64,000 nt of DNA, taken from the NCBI GenBank assembly GCA_009602735.1, contig WELA01013572.1:109907-173906 (forward strand), written 5' to 3'. This document shows positions 63,627-64,000 of the stretch, piece after piece. Each line of letters starts with the position of its first letter. Positions within the stretch are counted from its first letter, which is position 1. The notes beneath the pieces were generated by a model. It did no database searches. It saw only the letters and a program-made list of their open reading frames with translations, and was not told the origin of the DNA. The DNA is from Mesotaenium endlicherianum (Eukaryota; Streptophyta; Zygnematophyceae; Zygnematales; Mesotaeniaceae). The position numbers and the translations under genes are program-made.

Positions 63627-64000
63627 CAGTTTACTGGGTGGGCATTTGGGGCAGGCCAAAACTGTTGGAGGTCTTGAAATATGTACAGTCCTGTGATCAG
63701 TGTCAAAGAAATAAGTCTAGGCACACACCACCGGGAGGTCTCTTGCAACCGCTGCCCATCTCAGCGGGACGCTAAGAAACTATATCCATGGACTGGGTGG
63801 TCACACTGCCACGAACGGCTAATGGGCATGATTCGATACTGGTAGTCGTGGATAAAGTGACAAAAATGGTCATTTTCATCCCCACAACTGTCCAAGCAAC
63901 TGCACTCGAAACAGCGAGACAGTTCTACAACTATGTAGTATGCCAACATGGGCTACCCTCTAATATCATCTCAGACCAAGACTCAAAATTTACCTCTAAG
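63627..64000 (+). pseudogene. Integrase N-terminal region and core, frameshifted, cut by window end
   Basis: The zinc-finger region is partly readable (GHLGQAKT, CDQCQRNKSRHTPPGGLLQPLPI). After a TAA near 63775 the core frame reads MDWVVTLPRTANGHDSILVVVDK and IISDQDSKFTSK, giving the first two catalytic Asp. At least one shift and one stop separate these parts. Confidence 0.7.

Larger units (their letters stand above)
58911..64000 (+). mobile_element. Ty3/gypsy retrotransposon, 3' end outside window
   Basis: 5' LTR, primer-binding site, gag, a -1 frameshift overlap, protease, RT, RNase H and the start of integrase, in gypsy order. It is inserted into motif X of the methyltransferase. The gag frameshift near 60350, the changed RT active site and broken integrase frames suggest a non-functional copy. 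Confidence 0.9.

Overview
The window looks like nuclear DNA of a streptophyte, most likely a charophyte alga such as Chara (inference). Three intron-rich host genes have land-plant-type products: a class IV HD-ZIP transcription factor, a membrane-anchored START lipid-transfer protein, and a poly(ADP-ribose) glycohydrolase (PARG). They are embedded in retrotransposons that include tyrosine-recombinase (YR, DIRS-order) elements, an order that is found in green algae but not, to my knowledge, in flowering plants. HD-ZIP IV genes argue against a chlorophyte. Exon structures were built by hand from splice sites, reading phase and family motifs.

Layout. 1-7.6 kb: a Ty3/gypsy-type element (gag-protease, RT, RNase H, integrase) whose integrase ends in a PHD-like finger, followed by an LTR-like region. 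7.6-14.7 kb: a solo YR terminal unit and a 6.1-kb YR retrotransposon on the minus strand (gag, accessory ORF, RT-RNase H, tyrosine recombinase) with split direct repeats. 15.5-17.1 kb: two inverted-terminal-repeat elements in tandem. 19.0-27.2 kb: the HD-ZIP IV gene, plus strand, 12 inferred exons encoding about 840 aa, with an assembly gap and homopolymers in its introns. 27.7-37.0 kb: a pile-up of solo, tandem, deleted and nested YR copies, also hit by a solo LTR and a TIR element. 37.7-41.5 kb: START gene, minus strand, six exons, 572 aa. 45.6-52.6 kb: PARG gene, minus strand, ten exons, 652 aa. 53.1-58.9 kb: an LTR retrotransposon that encodes a C5 cytosine DNA methyltransferase after its gag and protease. 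57.8-64 kb: a solo LTR and a full Ty3/gypsy element, two insertions of one LTR family in opposite orientation, both inside the methyltransferase coding region.

The most unusual content is the methyltransferase-carrying retrotransposon. Next are the PHD-tailed integrase and the split-repeat YR elements, which have an ATGA overlap between RT and recombinase and a shared in-frame TGA ahead of the RT. Most elements carry stops, frameshifts or changed catalytic residues and are probably inactive in this copy. The host genes look intact. I found no rRNA, tRNA or CRISPR. Single N characters flanked by short duplications look like assembly joins rather than biology.
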